From assembly GCF_002086285.1 (NCBI RefSeq), contig NZ_MVHU01000012.1, positions 1 through 64,000 of the forward strand: DNA of 64,000 nt, in the 5' to 3' direction. Position 1 is the first letter of the stretch. The number at the start of each line of letters is the position of its first letter. The notes under the pieces are model-generated. The model ran no database searches. It was not told the origin of the DNA and worked only from the letters and a program-made list of their open reading frames with translations. Positions 1 through 8,698 of this stretch are shown here, in pieces. The position numbers and the translations under genes were made by a program. The DNA comes from Mycolicibacter kumamotonensis (GTDB taxonomy: Bacteria; Actinomycetota; Actinomycetes; Mycobacteriales; Mycobacteriaceae).

Positions 1-885
1 GCCCAGGCCCGCCCCCACCGCCGGTGTCGTGGCCGCCGACAGCACACCGCGTGGTCCCAGCCCCTCAAACGTCAATGCGCCCCCGACGCCGCCGCGGACG
101 TACAGCAGCCGCCCCCAGCCGGCACCGTTGCTCACCACGGTGTACATGCTGGAGTCGAAGCTGATCCCGCTGGCCGCGACGCTGGTGTAGGGCGTCAGCG
201 GGTTGATCAGGTCGGCCAGCGACGCCGGCGCCGTATCCGACGAGCCGGCCGGTGGGAACAGTTGTTGCAGCACCGCCTGTATCGCGGCATTCAGCTGGGT
301 CTGGCCGCCGGTGCCGGCCGCGTGTGACGCCGCAGCGGACTGGGCGCTGAGCCCGGCCGGGTTGGTGGTCTGCGGTGGCTCGTCGAACGGCGGCAGTGTG
401 CTGGCGGGTGCCGCGGTAACTGCGTAGCCGTACATCGCCATGGCGTCTTGCGCCCACATCTCGACGTAGTGCGCTTCGGTTGCGGCGATGGCCGGGGTGT
501 TCTGCCCGAAGAAATTGGTGGCGACCAGTGTCGCGAGCAACGTCCGATTGGCGGCCACCACCGCCGGCGGCACCGTCGCTGCGAACGCGGTCTCATACGC
601 TGCGGCAACCGTTTTGGCCTGGATCGCGGTCTCTTCGGCCTTGGTGCTGCTCTGCTGCAGCCACGCGATGTAGGGCGCCGCGGCCTTGGCCATCGCCGCC
701 GACGCCGGGCCGGACCATTCGTGGCCGATCAGGCTCGAAACCACCTCGGAGTAGCCGACGGCCGCCGTCTCCAGGTCGGCGGCCAGGGCGTCCCAGGCCG
801 CCGCCGCCGCGAGCATCGGTGCTGCCCCCGGGCCGGTGTACATCCTTCCGGAGTTGACCTCGGGAGGAAGTAACGCAAAATCCAT
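1..885 (-). CDS. PPE family protein, N-terminal 295 codons (cut by window edge)
   Basis: The open frame runs from an ATG at 885 off the left edge of the window, so the C-terminus is missing. Residues 7-9 are the diagnostic Pro-Pro-Glu, followed by the conserved PPE helical core, with [10 protein letters not shown] near residue 55 and the [10 protein letters not shown] motif. The visible C-terminal part is rich in Gly/Ala and resembles the stretch just before the GxxSVPxxW motif of the PPE-SVP subfamily, but that motif is outside the window. It lies 12 bp downstream of another PPE gene on the same strand, so they are probably co-transcribed and arose by tandem duplication. PPE proteins are secreted by type VII systems, usually with a PE partner. 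No PE gene is visible next to this pair. Confidence 0.93.
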   Translation of the reverse strand, partial: MDFALLPPEVNSGRMYTGPGAAPMLAAAAAWDALAADLETAAVGYSEVVSSLIGHEWSGPASAAMAKAAAPYIAWLQQSSTKAEETAIQAKTVAAAYETAFAATVPPAVVAANRTLLATLVATNFFGQNTPAIAATEAHYVEMWAQDAMAMYGYAVTAAPASTLPPFDEPPQTTNPAGLSAQSAAASHAAGTGGQTQLNAAIQAVLQQLFPPAGSSDTAPASLADLINPLTPYTSVAASGISFDSSMYTVVSNGAGWGRLLYVRGGVGGALTFEGLGPRGVLSAATTPAVGAGLG

Positions 886-897
886 GTCGGTTTCGGA

Positions 898-2055
898 TCA
901 GCCTGCTGCCGGTGGGCGCGGCACCACCGTGCGACGGTTCGAAGCGGCTCGGGCGGTCGCGGCTCCGAGGCCGCGACCGGCCAGGGTGCCGAGCAGGGTC
1001 TCGCCGAATGCCGTGCCCGGCACGCCGCCGGAGACGGCCGGAGCCATCGGCGCGCCGGACGCCGGGGCAGCCAGGCCCGCCGGGGTGACATTGGAGGCCA
1101 GGGTGGCCGGCATCGCCCAGCCGTGCGGCACCGACAGTCCACCGATCTTGAGGGCGTTGCCCGCGCTCGCCGACAAGCCGGCGCCGCCCAGACCGGCACT
1201 CCCCAGGCCCCCGCCCGGGTTCAGCCCGCCCGGGCCCAGGCCGGCCGGGCCGAGAAACGGCGGGTTGAGGATCTCGCCCAGGCCGCCCGGGTTTTCGGCG
1301 TTGAAGGCCGTCAGACCAATGCCGTTGTTGAGGTTGCTGAGGAAGTTCGCCGTGCCGGACCAGCCCGTCATCGTGGCGCTCATCCCCTGCGTCGCCAGCC
1401 CGGTGAACGGCGACACCTGACCGATTATCGAGGTCAGCGACGACAGCGCCGTGGTCGTGTTGCCGGCGACCGCGGTGGACCCGGCCTGGGTGACCGCGGC
1501 GGACTGCGCGAGCTGGCCGGCCGCGTTCGTGGTCTGCGGCGGTTGACTGAAGGCGGTCAGCGCCGACGCTGCGGCCGAGGAACCGGCGTAGCGGTACATG
1601 GCGGCGGCGTCCTGGGCCCACATCTCGGCGTACTGACGCTCGGCCTCACCGATCGCCGGCGAGTTCTGCCCGAAGAAGTTCGTGGCGACCAGCTGCGTGA
1701 GCATGGTGCGGTTGGCGGTGATCACCGCCGGGGGGACCACGGCCGCCAGCGCGGTCGCATAGGCTTCCGCGGCGGCCAGCGCCTGCCGGGCGGTCTGTTC
1801 GGCCTGGGCGCCGGTACCGCGCAGCCACGTCACGTACGGTTGCGCGGCGGCTGCCATCGCCGTCGCCGCCGGGCCGGTCCAGGGGCCGGTGGCCAATCCG
1901 GAAGTCACCGAGTCGTAGGCGGCCGCGGCGGCGTGCACCTCGGCGGCCAGCTTCTCCCACTCGGCGGCGGCGGTCATCATCGATCCGGAGCCGGGGCCGG
2001 TGTACAAGCGTCCGGAGTTGATCTCCGGAGGCAGTACCCCGTAGTCCAGGTACAC
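898..2055 (-). CDS. PPE family protein, SVP subfamily
   Basis: A 385-residue PPE protein. The chosen GTG start at 2055 is preceded by a GAGGAG ribosome site and puts Pro-Pro-Glu at residues 9-11, as expected. An earlier in-frame start would add an unlikely arginine-rich leader. The N-terminal 180 residues are the helical PPE domain. Residues 305-313 read GGLSVPHGW, matching the GxxSVPxxW signature of the SVP subfamily, whose members are mostly ESX-5 substrates in slow-growing mycobacteria. It is the first gene of a two-PPE unit, with the next gene 12 bp downstream. No PE gene is adjacent, so its heterodimer partner must be encoded elsewhere. Confidence 0.95.
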   Translation of the reverse strand: MYLDYGVLPPEINSGRLYTGPGSGSMMTAAAEWEKLAAEVHAAAAAYDSVTSGLATGPWTGPAATAMAAAAQPYVTWLRGTGAQAEQTARQALAAAEAYATALAAVVPPAVITANRTMLTQLVATNFFGQNSPAIGEAERQYAEMWAQDAAAMYRYAGSSAAASALTAFSQPPQTTNAAGQLAQSAAVTQAGSTAVAGNTTTALSSLTSIIGQVSPFTGLATQGMSATMTGWSGTANFLSNLNNGIGLTAFNAENPGGLGEILNPPFLGPAGLGPGGLNPGGGLGSAGLGGAGLSASAGNALKIGGLSVPHGWAMPATLASNVTPAGLAAPASGAPMAPAVSGGVPGTAFGETLLGTLAGRGLGAATARAASNRRTVVPRPPAAG

Positions 2056-2290
2056 GGCGTCTCCTCGCTCAGCTCCTGTGGTCTTCGGCGGTCTTGCGCG
2101 AGGTTCCACGTAACGCGCGCCAGGTGAACCGGAGGTTACGACGAGGTGGTCAACACGGTGGCGTGCCGATGAATTGTTGAGCGCGCGGCCCCTATGTGAC
2201 GGCACGTCGCGCACCAGACGGATGGTGTTCACCTGGCATTCATTTTGACGCTGCAATCGGTTAATTCGGGGCAGCGATGCTCATTGCATT

Positions 2291-2593
2291 GTGAAGTACG
2301 CACGATGGATGGTGACAGCGGTCGGAGCCGCCGCATTGGTCGGCCTGGCCGCACCCGCACACGCCGAGAACGACCCTGACGCAGTGTTTCTCGCCGCGGT
2401 CGATCAGGCGGGCATCGAGTACACCGATCCCCAGGAGGCCGTCGCGGTCGGCAGGCAGGTCTGCGACTATCTGCAGTCCGGGCATGGACCGGACGCCGCC
2501 GCGCGTGCCCTGAAGATCTCCAACCGCAGCCTCTCGGTGAAGAACGCCGCCCGGTTCGTGGCGTTTTCGCGAAGCGCGTTCTGCCCCAGCTGA
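2291..2593 (+). CDS. DUF732 family secreted protein
   Basis: A 100-residue exported protein with a Sec signal peptide (basic start, Ala/Val/Leu core, cleavage predicted after Ala-His-Ala at residue 25). The mature part has the DUF732 pattern: a helical domain with one Cys near the middle (C58) and one close to the C-terminus (C98), which presumably form a disulfide. DUF732 proteins are small mycobacterial envelope proteins of unknown function. The GTG start has no strong ribosome site; the Met at position 7 or a leaderless transcript is possible. The next gene, 17 bp downstream, is a paralogue, so the two form a tandem pair. Confidence 0.88.
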   Translation: MKYARWMVTAVGAAALVGLAAPAHAENDPDAVFLAAVDQAGIEYTDPQEAVAVGRQVCDYLQSGHGPDAAARALKISNRSLSVKNAARFVAFSRSAFCPS

Positions 2594-2610
2594 AACCCAC
2601 GGAGGATGTC

Positions 2611-2913
2611 ATGAAGGTCCGCAAACCCGTGTTGGCCGCAGTCACAGCGGCCGGTCTGCTCGGCCTGGCCGCACCGGCGGCCGCCGAGCCCTCCGACAGC
2701 GGGTTCCTCGGCGCACTAGACCAGGTGGGGATCTCCTACCCGAACCCCGTCGACGCGGTGGCCGGCGGCCACACGGTGTGCGAGTATCTCGCCTCCGGCC
2801 ACAGCACCAACCAGGCCGCCAAAGGCGTGAAGAACGCCAACCCCAGCCTGACCCTGACCAAGGCGCACCAGTTCGTCAGCATCGCCCGTTCGACGTACTG
2901 CGCCGAGGCCTGA
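2611..2913 (+). CDS. DUF732 family secreted protein (tandem paralogue)
   Basis: A 100-residue protein with a signal peptide ending near Ala-Ala-Ala at residue 25 and the DUF732 Cys pair (C57 and C97). The ATG is preceded by GGAGG with good spacing. It is clearly related to the preceding gene: the same length, the same Cys positions within one residue, and similar VxxGxxVC(D/E)YL and C-terminal regions. The two are probably one transcription unit made by tandem duplication. The function is unknown. The gene ends 16 bp from the stop of the convergent transpeptidase-like gene. Confidence 0.88.
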   Translation: MKVRKPVLAAVTAAGLLGLAAPAAAEPSDSGFLGALDQVGISYPNPVDAVAGGHTVCEYLASGHSTNQAAKGVKNANPSLTLTKAHQFVSIARSTYCAEA

Positions 2914-2929
2914 CGACCGCTGTTGCGCC

Positions 2930-3586
2930 CTACTGCGCGATGGCCATGACCGCGCCGGGGCGCAGCCACTGAATGATCTGCACCAGCTTGGCGTCGTCGA
3001 TGGCCACGCAGCCCGCGGTCGGGCCGCCGTCGGTGGTGTGAAAGAAGAAGGCCGCGCCGTCGCCCGGGGTGCGGGCGGTGTTGACACCCATCACCACCGC
3101 GTGCTTGTACTGCGGGATCTGAAGGTTCTCACTCTCGTTGGTATCGAACGGGCACTGCGCCTTCTTGCAGACCTGCATGGTGTTGAAGGTCGGGCTGTGG
3201 TCGTCGCCGTCCCACCAGTGGTCCGGACCCACCTGGACATACTGCAGTCCCCCACCGGGATTCGGTGCGGTACCGAACGCGTACGGCAGCGTGAAGACAC
3301 CCATCGGCGTCGCCGGATAGCCGCTCTTGGCCTTCGGCGCCATTCCGGCCGAGCCGACATGGGTGGGGATTCCCGCGGCGACCGGCTGCCAGCCCGTCAC
3401 ACCGCGTTGGTAGACGTCCATCTTGGCGTCCGAACCACCCACCCCGACAACGGAAATCACTTGGCTCGCATTGCCGACGGACTGGGCGAACCACGGGTTG
3501 ACATCGGCCCGGGCGCTCGGCGATGCGACCGGCGTCAAACCGGCTGTGCACAGCGCAGCGCAGAACAGGCTCAGCAGTCGGCGCAT
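2930..3586 (-). CDS. exported L,D-transpeptidase (YkuD-like) protein, Rv0309-like
   Basis: 218 residues when started at the ATG at 3586, which gives a clean Sec signal peptide (residues 1 to about 28). The upstream in-frame ATG would put 13 polar residues in front of it. The C-terminal part holds a YkuD-type active site, with H183 and, ten residues on, C193 in the motif HTTDGGPTAGC. YkuD enzymes form 3-3 crosslinks in peptidoglycan or act as related acyl transferases. The length and neighbourhood (next to a PAP2 phosphatase) match M. tuberculosis Rv0309 as remembered. The catalytic His and Cys are present, so the fold may be active, but the true substrate is not known. Confidence 0.85.
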   Translation of the reverse strand: MRRLLSLFCAALCTAGLTPVASPSARADVNPWFAQSVGNASQVISVVGVGGSDAKMDVYQRGVTGWQPVAAGIPTHVGSAGMAPKAKSGYPATPMGVFTLPYAFGTAPNPGGGLQYVQVGPDHWWDGDDHSPTFNTMQVCKKAQCPFDTNESENLQIPQYKHAVVMGVNTARTPGDGAAFFFHTTDGGPTAGCVAIDDAKLVQIIQWLRPGAVMAIAQ

Positions 3587-3646
3587 TGGCTCATCATCGG
3601 TTCCCGCCGGGGGCAGGTCAAACACCGGGCCCGGCGCGCCGGGCTG

Positions 3647-3883
3647 TTACGGTTCCGCGCGACGCTCGAGATCTTCGACCGGGACCTCTGATTTGAGCAG
3701 CCCGCGCGAGGACAGGTAGCCGCGGAAGTACTCCCGGTGTTCGGGGCAGGTCAGCCAGACTTTGCGCCGCTGCGGGGTGTGCAGCTTCGGGTTGTTCCAC
3801 AGCATGCCGACGGTCGCTTCGGCGCTGCAGCCCTTGCGGGAGCAGACGAGCGCCCCGACCGGGTCGGGCTCACAGCTGGTCAT
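3647..3883 (-). CDS. small Cys/His-rich protein, possible zinc-binding; function unknown
   Basis: About 78 residues from the ATG at 3883, which overlaps the end of the PAP2 gene by 14 bp and suggests translational coupling. Starts further upstream (3892 or 3919) are possible. It carries Cys-x4-Cys near the start and a later Cys-Pro-Glu-His, and a conserved-looking WNNPKLHTPQRRKVW block. This small actinobacterial family is common in mycobacteria and is sometimes labelled acetone carboxylase in databases, a name the sequence gives no reason to accept. The Cys/His spacing suggests a zinc ribbon. No function is assigned. Confidence 0.75.
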   Translation of the reverse strand: MTSCEPDPVGALVCSRKGCSAEATVGMLWNNPKLHTPQRRKVWLTCPEHREYFRGYLSSRGLLKSEVPVEDLERRAEP

Positions 3884-4547
3884 CAAGATCATCTTGCGGT
3901 GCGGGCCCCGGCCGGTCAACCCGCCACGGCCTGAGCAGCACCGCCCAGATCACCAGGTACGCCCAGCCCATGGCCCAGCCGGCCAGCACGTCGGACGGAT
4001 GGTGCACATTGAGCGCCACCCGGGCAACACCGACCGCGGCCACCACCAGCACGCCGGCGCAGACCGCGGCCACCCGGGCCCCGCGCCGCAGCATCGGCAG
4101 CGTCAGCGCCAGCAGTGCGCCCACCCCCACCGTCACCCCCAGGGCGTGCCCGGACGGAAACGACGACGACGTTGCCGCGGCCAACGCGGTCACCGGCCGG
4201 GGCCGATCGACCGAACCCTTGGCCAGCACGGTGAGCAACCCGCTCATCTCGACCGCCACCAGCAGGAACAGCGCCGAGCGCAACCGGCGCCGCACCACCT
4301 CGGCCACGACCGCGGCCATGGCCACCAGCCGGAACACCGCCGGTTCGAAGACCGTGGACACTCCGTCCCAGAACCGCACCCAGACCGGATGCTTGATGCC
4401 GATGTCGTGGCTCGCGTCCAGCGCGGCGGAGTCGACGGCGGCGAGCCAGCCCCAGCCCTGCCGGTAGCCCAGCAGCATCAGGACATACACCGCCGCGGCG
4501 GCGGCCACCGACACCAGAACCGTCGTGCGCGCCGCCGAACGCGTCAT
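3870..4547 (-). CDS. PAP2-family membrane phosphatase, Rv0308-like
   Basis: A 225-residue integral membrane protein with about six hydrophobic segments and all three phosphatidic acid phosphatase type 2 motifs: Kx6RP at 110-118, PSGH at 131-134 and Rx5Hx3D with R176, H182 and D186. Such enzymes dephosphorylate lipid phosphates at the membrane, for example phosphatidic acid, polyprenyl or decaprenyl phosphates. The start at 4547 overlaps the preceding gene by ATGA; longer in-frame starts upstream are read from that gene's sequence. The link to the neighbouring transpeptidase-like gene fits a role in envelope lipid-carrier or lipid metabolism, but the substrate is not shown by the sequence. Confidence 0.9.
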   Translation of the reverse strand: MTRSAARTTVLVSVAAAAAVYVLMLLGYRQGWGWLAAVDSAALDASHDIGIKHPVWVRFWDGVSTVFEPAVFRLVAMAAVVAEVVRRRLRSALFLLVAVEMSGLLTVLAKGSVDRPRPVTALAAATSSSFPSGHALGVTVGVGALLALTLPMLRRGARVAAVCAGVLVVAAVGVARVALNVHHPSDVLAGWAMGWAYLVIWAVLLRPWRVDRPGPAPQDDLDDQL

Positions 4548-4885
4548 ACATCGCCTTCGCGGCGAACGACGGCGGCCCGCAGGTCCGGCCACGGTGGGCG
4601 GCGCAGCACCGCCAGTGAGGCGATCACCGCAGACACCAGGCCGGTGAGCACCCCCAGCAGCGCGATTCGGTCCGCGTTGACCGCGGCCACCCACCTGGCC
4701 CGGTCACCGCGGATCACCACAACGCCCACCGGCGTGGCGGTCACCGCGGCCCCGTCGGGTCCGGGGGCCTGGATCCGGGTGGCGGTGATGACGGTGGTGC
4801 CGTCGGGGGTGTGGTGCGGTTCGCCGTAGACCAGGCTCCCGGCATCGCCGGTGGGCAGCTGGCCGAGCAGTTCCAGACGTTTCAT
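4544..4885 (-). CDS. small membrane-anchored protein, GerW/YtfJ-like
   Basis: 113 residues. The N-terminal part, with VYGEPHHTPDGTTVI and a following TPVGVVVI strand, resembles the GerW (YtfJ) spore-germination-protein family domain that also occurs in many non-sporing actinobacteria. One hydrophobic segment (about residues 75-95) could anchor it to the membrane. It is the first gene of a three-gene set coupled by overlaps (ATGA into the PAP2 gene, then 14 bp into the small Cys-rich gene). It is divergent from bluB, with only about 37 bp between starts. The family assignment rests on pattern similarity only. Confidence 0.6.
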   Translation of the reverse strand: MKRLELLGQLPTGDAGSLVYGEPHHTPDGTTVITATRIQAPGPDGAAVTATPVGVVVIRGDRARWVAAVNADRIALLGVLTGLVSAVIASLAVLRRPPWPDLRAAVVRREGDV

Positions 4886-4922
4886 CGCGGGTGTCCCTTC
4901 GTGTGGCTCCTACCATGATCGC

Positions 4923-5573
4923 GTGGCCGATCCTTCCTTCAGCGCACCGGAGCGCCAAGCCGTCTACCGGGTGATCGCCGAACGACGCGACATGCGCCGG
5001 TTCATACCCGACAGCACGGTCGATCCGCACGTGCTGGCGCGCCTGCTGGCGGCGGCGCACGCCGCACCGAGTGTGGGGCTCATGCAGCCGTGGCGTTTCG
5101 TCCGGATCACCGACGACACCCTGCGGCGTGCCATCCACGCCCTGGTCGACGAGGAGCGCCACCGCACCGCGCGTGCGCTCGGGCAGCGGGAACAGGAATT
5201 CCTGGCGCTGAAGGTGGAGGGTATCCGCGACTGCGCCGAGCTGTTGGTGGTGGCGTTGCGCGAGGGCAGGCAGGCCCACATCTTCGGGCGCCGGACGTTG
5301 CCGCAGATGGATCTGGCGTCGGTGTCGTGCGCCATCCAGAACCTGTGGCTGGCCGCCCGTGCCGAGGGCCTGGGCATGGGGTGGGTGTCGCTGTTCGAAC
5401 CGCAGCCGCTCGCGCAGCTGTTGGGCATGCCCGCCGACGCCGAGCCGGTGGCGATCCTGTGTCTGGGCCCGGTCCCGGAGTTCCCCGACCGCCCGGCCCT
5501 TGAGCTCGACGACTGGGCGTACCGGAAACCGCTGAACGAGTTCGTCTCCGAGAACAGCTGGGAGCAGTCGTGA
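4923..5573 (+). CDS. bluB: 5,6-dimethylbenzimidazole synthase BluB
   Basis: 216 residues from a GTG at 4923. It is a nitroreductase-fold flavoprotein with the BluB-specific features: an N-terminal ERRDMRRF motif, the GLMQPWRF segment near residue 55, and the GLGMGWVSLF motif. BluB breaks down reduced FMN with oxygen to make 5,6-dimethylbenzimidazole, the lower ligand of vitamin B12. The stop overlaps the GTG start of the following amidohydrolase gene (GTGA), so the two are probably co-translated. In M. tuberculosis a BluB-like gene (Rv0306) sits close to the PAP2 gene, though I recall it in the opposite relative orientation, so a local rearrangement is likely. Confidence 0.88.
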   Translation: MADPSFSAPERQAVYRVIAERRDMRRFIPDSTVDPHVLARLLAAAHAAPSVGLMQPWRFVRITDDTLRRAIHALVDEERHRTARALGQREQEFLALKVEGIRDCAELLVVALREGRQAHIFGRRTLPQMDLASVSCAIQNLWLAARAEGLGMGWVSLFEPQPLAQLLGMPADAEPVAILCLGPVPEFPDRPALELDDWAYRKPLNEFVSENSWEQS

Positions 5574-6469
5574 CACACGACGATGAAGCCACCACGGTGC
5601 GACGGATCTGGGGCGGGCTCGGATTGCCCGGGATCATCGATGTGCACACACATTTCATGCCGAAATCGGTGATGGACAAGGTGTGGAACTACTTCGACTC
5701 GGCAGGCCCGATGGTGGGCCGCAGCTGGGCCATCACCTACCGCACCGATGAGGCCGCCCGCGTCGAAGCACTGCGGGCGTTCGGGGTGCGCCGATTCACC
5801 TCGCTGGTCTATCCGCACAAACCGCAGATGGCCGAATGGCTCAATCAGTGGTCGGCTGAATTCGCCCGTGAGACACCGGATTGTCTTGCCACCGCGACGT
5901 TCTATCCGGAGCCGGGCGCGGCCGAGTACGTCGCTTCGGCGATCCGTTCGGGTACCCGCGTGTTCAAGGCACATATCCAGGTCGGCGACTACGACCCGAA
6001 TGACCCCCTGCTCGACGAGGTTTGGGGCGTGATCGAGGATTCCGGCATTCCGGTCGTCATCCACTGCGGTTCGGGGCCACAGCCCGGACGGTTCACCGGC
6101 CCGGAACCGATTCGGCGGCTACTGCGACGCCATCCGCGGCTGACCCTCATCATCGCGCACATGGGCATGCCGGAATACCGTGATTTCCTCGATATCTGCC
6201 TGGATTCGGTCGCCGTACACCTGGACACCACGATGGCGTTCACCGCGTTCGTCGACGAACTCATGCCGTTTCCGGCCGGCGAACAGGCGCGGGTCCGCGC
6301 CGCGGGCGACCGGATCGTGTTCGGCAGCGATTTCCCGAACATCCCGTACGGCTATCTCGAGGCGCTGACCGCGATCACCGCGGTTCCCGGCATCGACGAT
6401 GCCTGGCTGCGTGGGGTTCTCCACGACAATGCCGCGCACCTGTTCGGGGTCGCGCTACCATCCGGTTGA
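5570..6469 (+). CDS. amidohydrolase-2 family metal-dependent hydrolase
   Basis: 299 residues starting with a GTG that overlaps the bluB stop. It is a TIM-barrel amidohydrolase: DVHTHF near residue 24 gives the first metal-binding His pair, a His in VIHCG follows the Lys of VFKAHIQVGDY, then IIAHMG, and GSDFP near the C-terminus supplies the conserved Asp. The closest relatives are ACMSD-like decarboxylases and related hydrolases that act on C-C or C-N bonds. The partner bluB suggests nothing specific about substrate. The gene is complete, and no missing metal ligand was noticed. Confidence 0.85.
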   Translation: MTHDDEATTVRRIWGGLGLPGIIDVHTHFMPKSVMDKVWNYFDSAGPMVGRSWAITYRTDEAARVEALRAFGVRRFTSLVYPHKPQMAEWLNQWSAEFARETPDCLATATFYPEPGAAEYVASAIRSGTRVFKAHIQVGDYDPNDPLLDEVWGVIEDSGIPVVIHCGSGPQPGRFTGPEPIRRLLRRHPRLTLIIAHMGMPEYRDFLDICLDSVAVHLDTTMAFTAFVDELMPFPAGEQARVRAAGDRIVFGSDFPNIPYGYLEALTAITAVPGIDDAWLRGVLHDNAAHLFGVALPSG

Positions 6470-6521
6470 CGGTGCCCCGCGCCTCCACGGGGGCGACCGC
6501 ACCCGAGAAAGGCCGGCGACC

Positions 6522-7715
6522 GTGACCCCTGACGCCACCCCCCTCACTCCGCCCATCCCGATCCCCGACATCGCGGGCGAGGACGCCGGCGCGCACGGTC
6601 TGCCGGACCGCAGCGAGTTGTCGTTGCGCGACAAGCTGATCGTCGACGCCTCGGCGGTGTCCGATATCGGGTTGCGCACCGCGGTCGCCTCGATGGTCGC
6701 CGCGGCGATGATCCCGTCGATACTGACCACCGCTTTCGGGCGCGAGGAGTCGCGGCGGGAGCGGGACCGGCTGGCGTTCTACGCCGAGTTGGCCGCCGAA
6801 CACGACCCGGCCCGCTCGTTTGCGGCCCCGGCATCGCTGCCCCGGATCTCGTCTCGACGGGCCAATCCGCTCGCCGAACGGGTGGCGCGCGGGGTGGTGG
6901 AGAACGTGGCCTTCCACAGCGGTTTCGAGGCGGTCAACCCGGCCATGCGCGACTCCTGGAGTGCCCTGTCCCAGAACAACCTCGCCCGATTTCAGCATTG
7001 GCGCCACGACGACGGGCCACGGCCGACACTGTGCGTCATCCACGGGTTCATGGGGTCGGCGTATTTGTTCAACGGCCTGTTCTTCTCGCTGCCCTGGTTC
7101 TACCGATCCGGTTATGACGTCGTGTTGTTCACCCTGCCTTTCCACGGGCGGCGTGCCGAAAAGTACTCCCCCTTCAGCGGATACGGCATCTTCTCGCACG
7201 GCATGTCCGGCTTCGCCGAGGCGATGGCCCAAGCCGTTTTCGACTTCCGTTCGGTGGTGGACTATCTCGAATTCACCGGTGTCGACCGCATCGCGTTGAC
7301 CGGGCTGTCATTGGGCGGCTACACCAGTGCGCTGCTGGCCGCCGTCGAACCTCGACTGCAGGCGGTGATTCCGAATGTGCCGGTGGTCTCGGTCGACTCG
7401 GAGATCCGGGACTGGTTTCCGGCCAACATGCTGGTACATGCCGGTCAACGGCTGGGCAGCGTCCCCCACAAGGATTTCACCGCCGCCACCGCCTACCACT
7501 CCCCGCTGAACTACTCCCCGTTGGTGGCCAAGGACCGGCGGCTGATCATCACCGGCCTGGGCGACCGGCTCGCGCCACCGGAACAGTCCGAAATGCTGTG
7601 GCGGCACTGGGATCACTGCGCACTGCACTGGTTCCCCGGCAACCACATACTGCACGTCAGCCAGCCCGCCTACCTGCGCCGGATGACGGCATTCCTGCGG
7701 GGCTACATGTTCTAG
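6522..7715 (+). CDS. alpha/beta hydrolase, Rv0293c-like
   Basis: 397 residues from the GTG at 6522, preceded by GAGAAAGG. Residues 174-179 read HGFMGS (oxyanion region) and 261-266 read GLSLGG with nucleophile S263; a C-terminal GNH supplies the likely catalytic His. It stands tail-to-tail with eccE3 with a 4-bp overlap (7712-7715), the same arrangement and nearly the same length as Rv0293c beside eccE3 in M. tuberculosis. It is not a known ESX component, and its conserved position could be only synteny. The substrate is unknown, and the hydrophobic N-terminal third may be a lid or membrane-associating region. Confidence 0.85.
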   Translation: MTPDATPLTPPIPIPDIAGEDAGAHGLPDRSELSLRDKLIVDASAVSDIGLRTAVASMVAAAMIPSILTTAFGREESRRERDRLAFYAELAAEHDPARSFAAPASLPRISSRRANPLAERVARGVVENVAFHSGFEAVNPAMRDSWSALSQNNLARFQHWRHDDGPRPTLCVIHGFMGSAYLFNGLFFSLPWFYRSGYDVVLFTLPFHGRRAEKYSPFSGYGIFSHGMSGFAEAMAQAVFDFRSVVDYLEFTGVDRIALTGLSLGGYTSALLAAVEPRLQAVIPNVPVVSVDSEIRDWFPANMLVHAGQRLGSVPHKDFTAATAYHSPLNYSPLVAKDRRLIITGLGDRLAPPEQSEMLWRHWDHCALHWFPGNHILHVSQPAYLRRMTAFLRGYMF

Positions 7716-8698
7716 CGGGCGGCCACACCGGCTGCCGCGACGGGCCAGCTCAGCCCGGCGAGTTCGCCCTCCGACAGCCCCAGGTGGCCGTCGAGGCGAC
7801 TCCCGGACAGCGGATGCAGACCCATCAGCGCCGCGCGGTGATTGCCCTGCTCGGGCACCAGACCGGCCAGGGGGGCAGCGCCGTCGGGTGCCGAACCGGT
7901 GCGCAGGGCGCACGCCGCGGCGACGGTGAGTTGACCCGCCTCGTCGGCGAATTCCAGCGTGGTCCAGGTTTCCTCGGCGTTCGACGCCCGGATCCGGCTC
8001 AGCGTGTCGGTCAGCGCCGCATCGATCGCGACCTGATATGCGGCGACGTGACCGCCGGAGCCGTCGACAACCGACCGCCACGTTTCCCGCGCCCCCGCGC
8101 CAATCAGCGAGGGGATTTCGTCGCCGTCGACAAGTGCGGTATCCCAACCGATCTCACGGAGATGGTCGGCCAGCCGCCGGGCCGCGATCTCAGCGGTCCG
8201 CTGCAGCGGGATCTTGGGCGAACGGGCCTGCAGCGCCGGCAGATTCGGTGCGGCCGAATAGGTGAGGCCGATCCAGGTGTCCGAGCCGGCCGCGTCGCCC
8301 TCCGGCGACGAACCGCGGCTGGCGATGCGTACCGCGTCGGCCCGCAGGCCGTAGCGGTTCAGGTAGCCGGCGATCAGCGAGAGCGGCAGCGTGCCTCCGG
8401 CCGCCGAGGCCGTGATCCGCAGCGCCGCGGTGGCCCGTGCGCCGGAGTGTGCGCGCCGGTCGGTGTGCGCGCCGCTGCGGGAGCGCAACATGGCGAGCCG
8501 GCGGCGCACGATGGTGGTGAGATGCAGTCCCTGCCACCAGCTCAGCAGGACAAGCGCCACGGCGACACCCACACCGAGCACCCAGCGGTCCCGGGTGGTG
8601 GGCCAGGGGTAGGCCAGCACCGCCGGCACGACGGCCAGCAGCACCAGGGTGATTCGCGCCGGCCCGGGCCGGGGAATGGTGGAACGGTGCGGGCTCAC
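7712..8698 (-). CDS. eccE3: ESX-3 secretion system component EccE3
   Basis: 328 residues from the GTG at 8698 that overlaps the mycP3 stop (GTGA); M. tuberculosis EccE3 is about 331. Two hydrophobic segments lie in the first 60 residues, followed by a cytoplasmic/peripheral domain. EccE sits at the outside of the inner-membrane ESX complex with EccB, EccC and EccD. It is the last gene of the operon, tail-to-tail with the alpha/beta hydrolase gene. EccE is the least conserved Ecc protein, so the identification leans on position and the two-TM layout. Confidence 0.93.
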   Translation of the reverse strand: MSPHRSTIPRPGPARITLVLLAVVPAVLAYPWPTTRDRWVLGVGVAVALVLLSWWQGLHLTTIVRRRLAMLRSRSGAHTDRRAHSGARATAALRITASAAGGTLPLSLIAGYLNRYGLRADAVRIASRGSSPEGDAAGSDTWIGLTYSAAPNLPALQARSPKIPLQRTAEIAARRLADHLREIGWDTALVDGDEIPSLIGAGARETWRSVVDGSGGHVAAYQVAIDAALTDTLSRIRASNAEETWTTLEFADEAGQLTVAAACALRTGSAPDGAAPLAGLVPEQGNHRAALMGLHPLSGSRLDGHLGLSEGELAGLSWPVAAAGVAAR

